Assembly: GCA_022266195.1 (NCBI GenBank)
Contig: WHVY01000001.1
Location: forward strand, 1,302,001-1,366,000
Length of the DNA stretch: 64,000 bases
Reading direction: 5' to 3'
Source of the DNA: Tetranychus cinnabarinus
Lineage: Eukaryota; Arthropoda; Arachnida; Trombidiformes; Tetranychidae
Part shown: piece after piece, positions 63,219 through 64,000 of the stretch
Position numbering within the stretch: the first letter of the stretch is position 1
How the letters are laid out: the number at the start of each line of letters is the position of its first letter
Made by a program: the position numbers and the translations under genes
The notes under the pieces: model-generated
What the model was told of the DNA's origin: nothing
Database searches by the model: none
The model's input: only the letters and a program-made list of their open reading frames with translations

Positions 63219-64000
63219 CTGTATCAAAAATGATGTAAAGTTGATTTTAACTATCAATTTTTTAATTTTGCCAACAATTGAAGAATCAGAAGGAACACGT
63301 TAACTCAAATTGGCTCATCTTTCATCGATAAACTTTGATTATTTATCCTGTCAATGTGAACCCTATTTGGAGTGATAATTCAATCTACTTTGAAAACTGT
63401 TTATCAAATTGATTATTGCCGATGATAACTATTTGGTGAAAAATGGACAAGTTAAGTTAATTTAGTTTTTTTAGCCAACCATTTGTGTTTACAGAAATGT
63501 CTTCTCTCATTTGTACCATTTGCAGTTAATGACAAATGTCAAGTTTCTTAGCAAGTCAAGTCTGTCTTTCATTTTCTATTCTTTCTTCTTCAGGTTACAG
63601 TCTACTTTTGATATACACACACAATAAGGAATATATAAATTAAATTTTGAATCAAATCGAGATGAAATTGGGAGAATCAAATGGAAAGAGGATGAAAAAT
63701 GAAGAGACTCAAGTAACAAGTGAGTTAACACAAAACGTCAATTTTGAGGCAAAATGAAATAAGTAGTAAATATATTTACAGCCCAAAATAAGTTTCTATC
63801 AATTTCATTGTGTTAAATGTATTTTTCAAGACGTTTGGCTTTTCCATTCAATCATAAATAAGAAGAAAAAAGGAAGAAAAAGAAGGTAAATTGAATGAAA
63901 AAAGAAAACTTTCTTCCACATCTTCATCATCTTGTTCCTCTTTCTATCTTCTCTATCTTCCCTGTCTTCCCTTAAGTAATGTACAAAATCCAATAAAGTT
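63219..64000 (-). other. Homeobox gene intron (5' side), runs to window end
   Basis: Begins at the TACAG acceptor beside the homeodomain exon. The upstream homeodomain exon, encoding helices 1 and 2, was not found before 64,000, so the intron exceeds 780 bases. The last 150 bases are pyrimidine/AG-rich simple sequence. No other gene seen. Confidence 0.7.

Noticed and set aside
1..64000. tRNA, rRNA and CRISPR-type features
   Set aside because: No tRNA B-box with a matching cloverleaf, no rRNA-like sequence and no spaced direct-repeat array were found by eye; a covariance-model scan was not possible.

Overview
The window is AT-rich nuclear DNA from an arthropod-like animal. Its genes have many short GT-AG introns, and the protein set is metazoan: a membrane adenylyl cyclase, lingerer/UBAP2L, BIN3, MOCS2A, MTH1/NUDT1, UNC-93, nardilysin, RSRC2 and a PRD-class homeobox gene. 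The compact gene style and base composition suggest a mite, perhaps a spider mite. That is inference; no organism-specific marker was seen. Exon borders below were set by hand from splice signals plus reading-frame continuity.

Layout. 1.4-13.2 kb (+): 16 exons of an AC8-type adenylyl cyclase whose 5' part lies outside the visible exons. 14.7-18.3 kb (+): lingerer homologue. 20.2-22.0 kb (-): BIN3-like BAR protein and MOCS2A. 22.5-23.1 kb (+): first NUDT1 copy, followed by a broken nardilysin fragment. 24.0-25.6 kb (-): an unrecognised acidic-N-terminus protein whose reading frame is interrupted by one TGA followed by a strong hairpin. 27.5-29.7 kb (-): UNC-93-like membrane protein. 30.1-33.5 kb: a palindromic cluster of non-coding repeats. 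33.5-38.7 kb (+): second NUDT1 copy and an intact nardilysin-like metallopeptidase. The segment from the MOCS2A 5' side through NUDT1 into nardilysin is therefore duplicated, with two other genes and the repeat cluster between the copies.

39.9-41.7 kb (-): RSRC2. It is divergent from a coiled-coil protein at 42.4-44.1 kb (+). 44.7-47.3 kb (+): a secreted protein with a MAM-like head and a long, densely N-glycosylated Thr/Ser/Asn tail. 47.3-60.3 kb has no supportable gene. 60.3-63.2 kb (-): the last three exons of a PRD-class homeobox gene with a C-terminal OAR-like motif, its 5' part lying beyond the window.

Most genes are unrelated housekeeping or signalling genes. No pathway cluster is evident. 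The points most worth checking are the TGA plus hairpin at about 25.3 kb, the NUDT1/nardilysin duplication, and the inverted-repeat cluster beside it.
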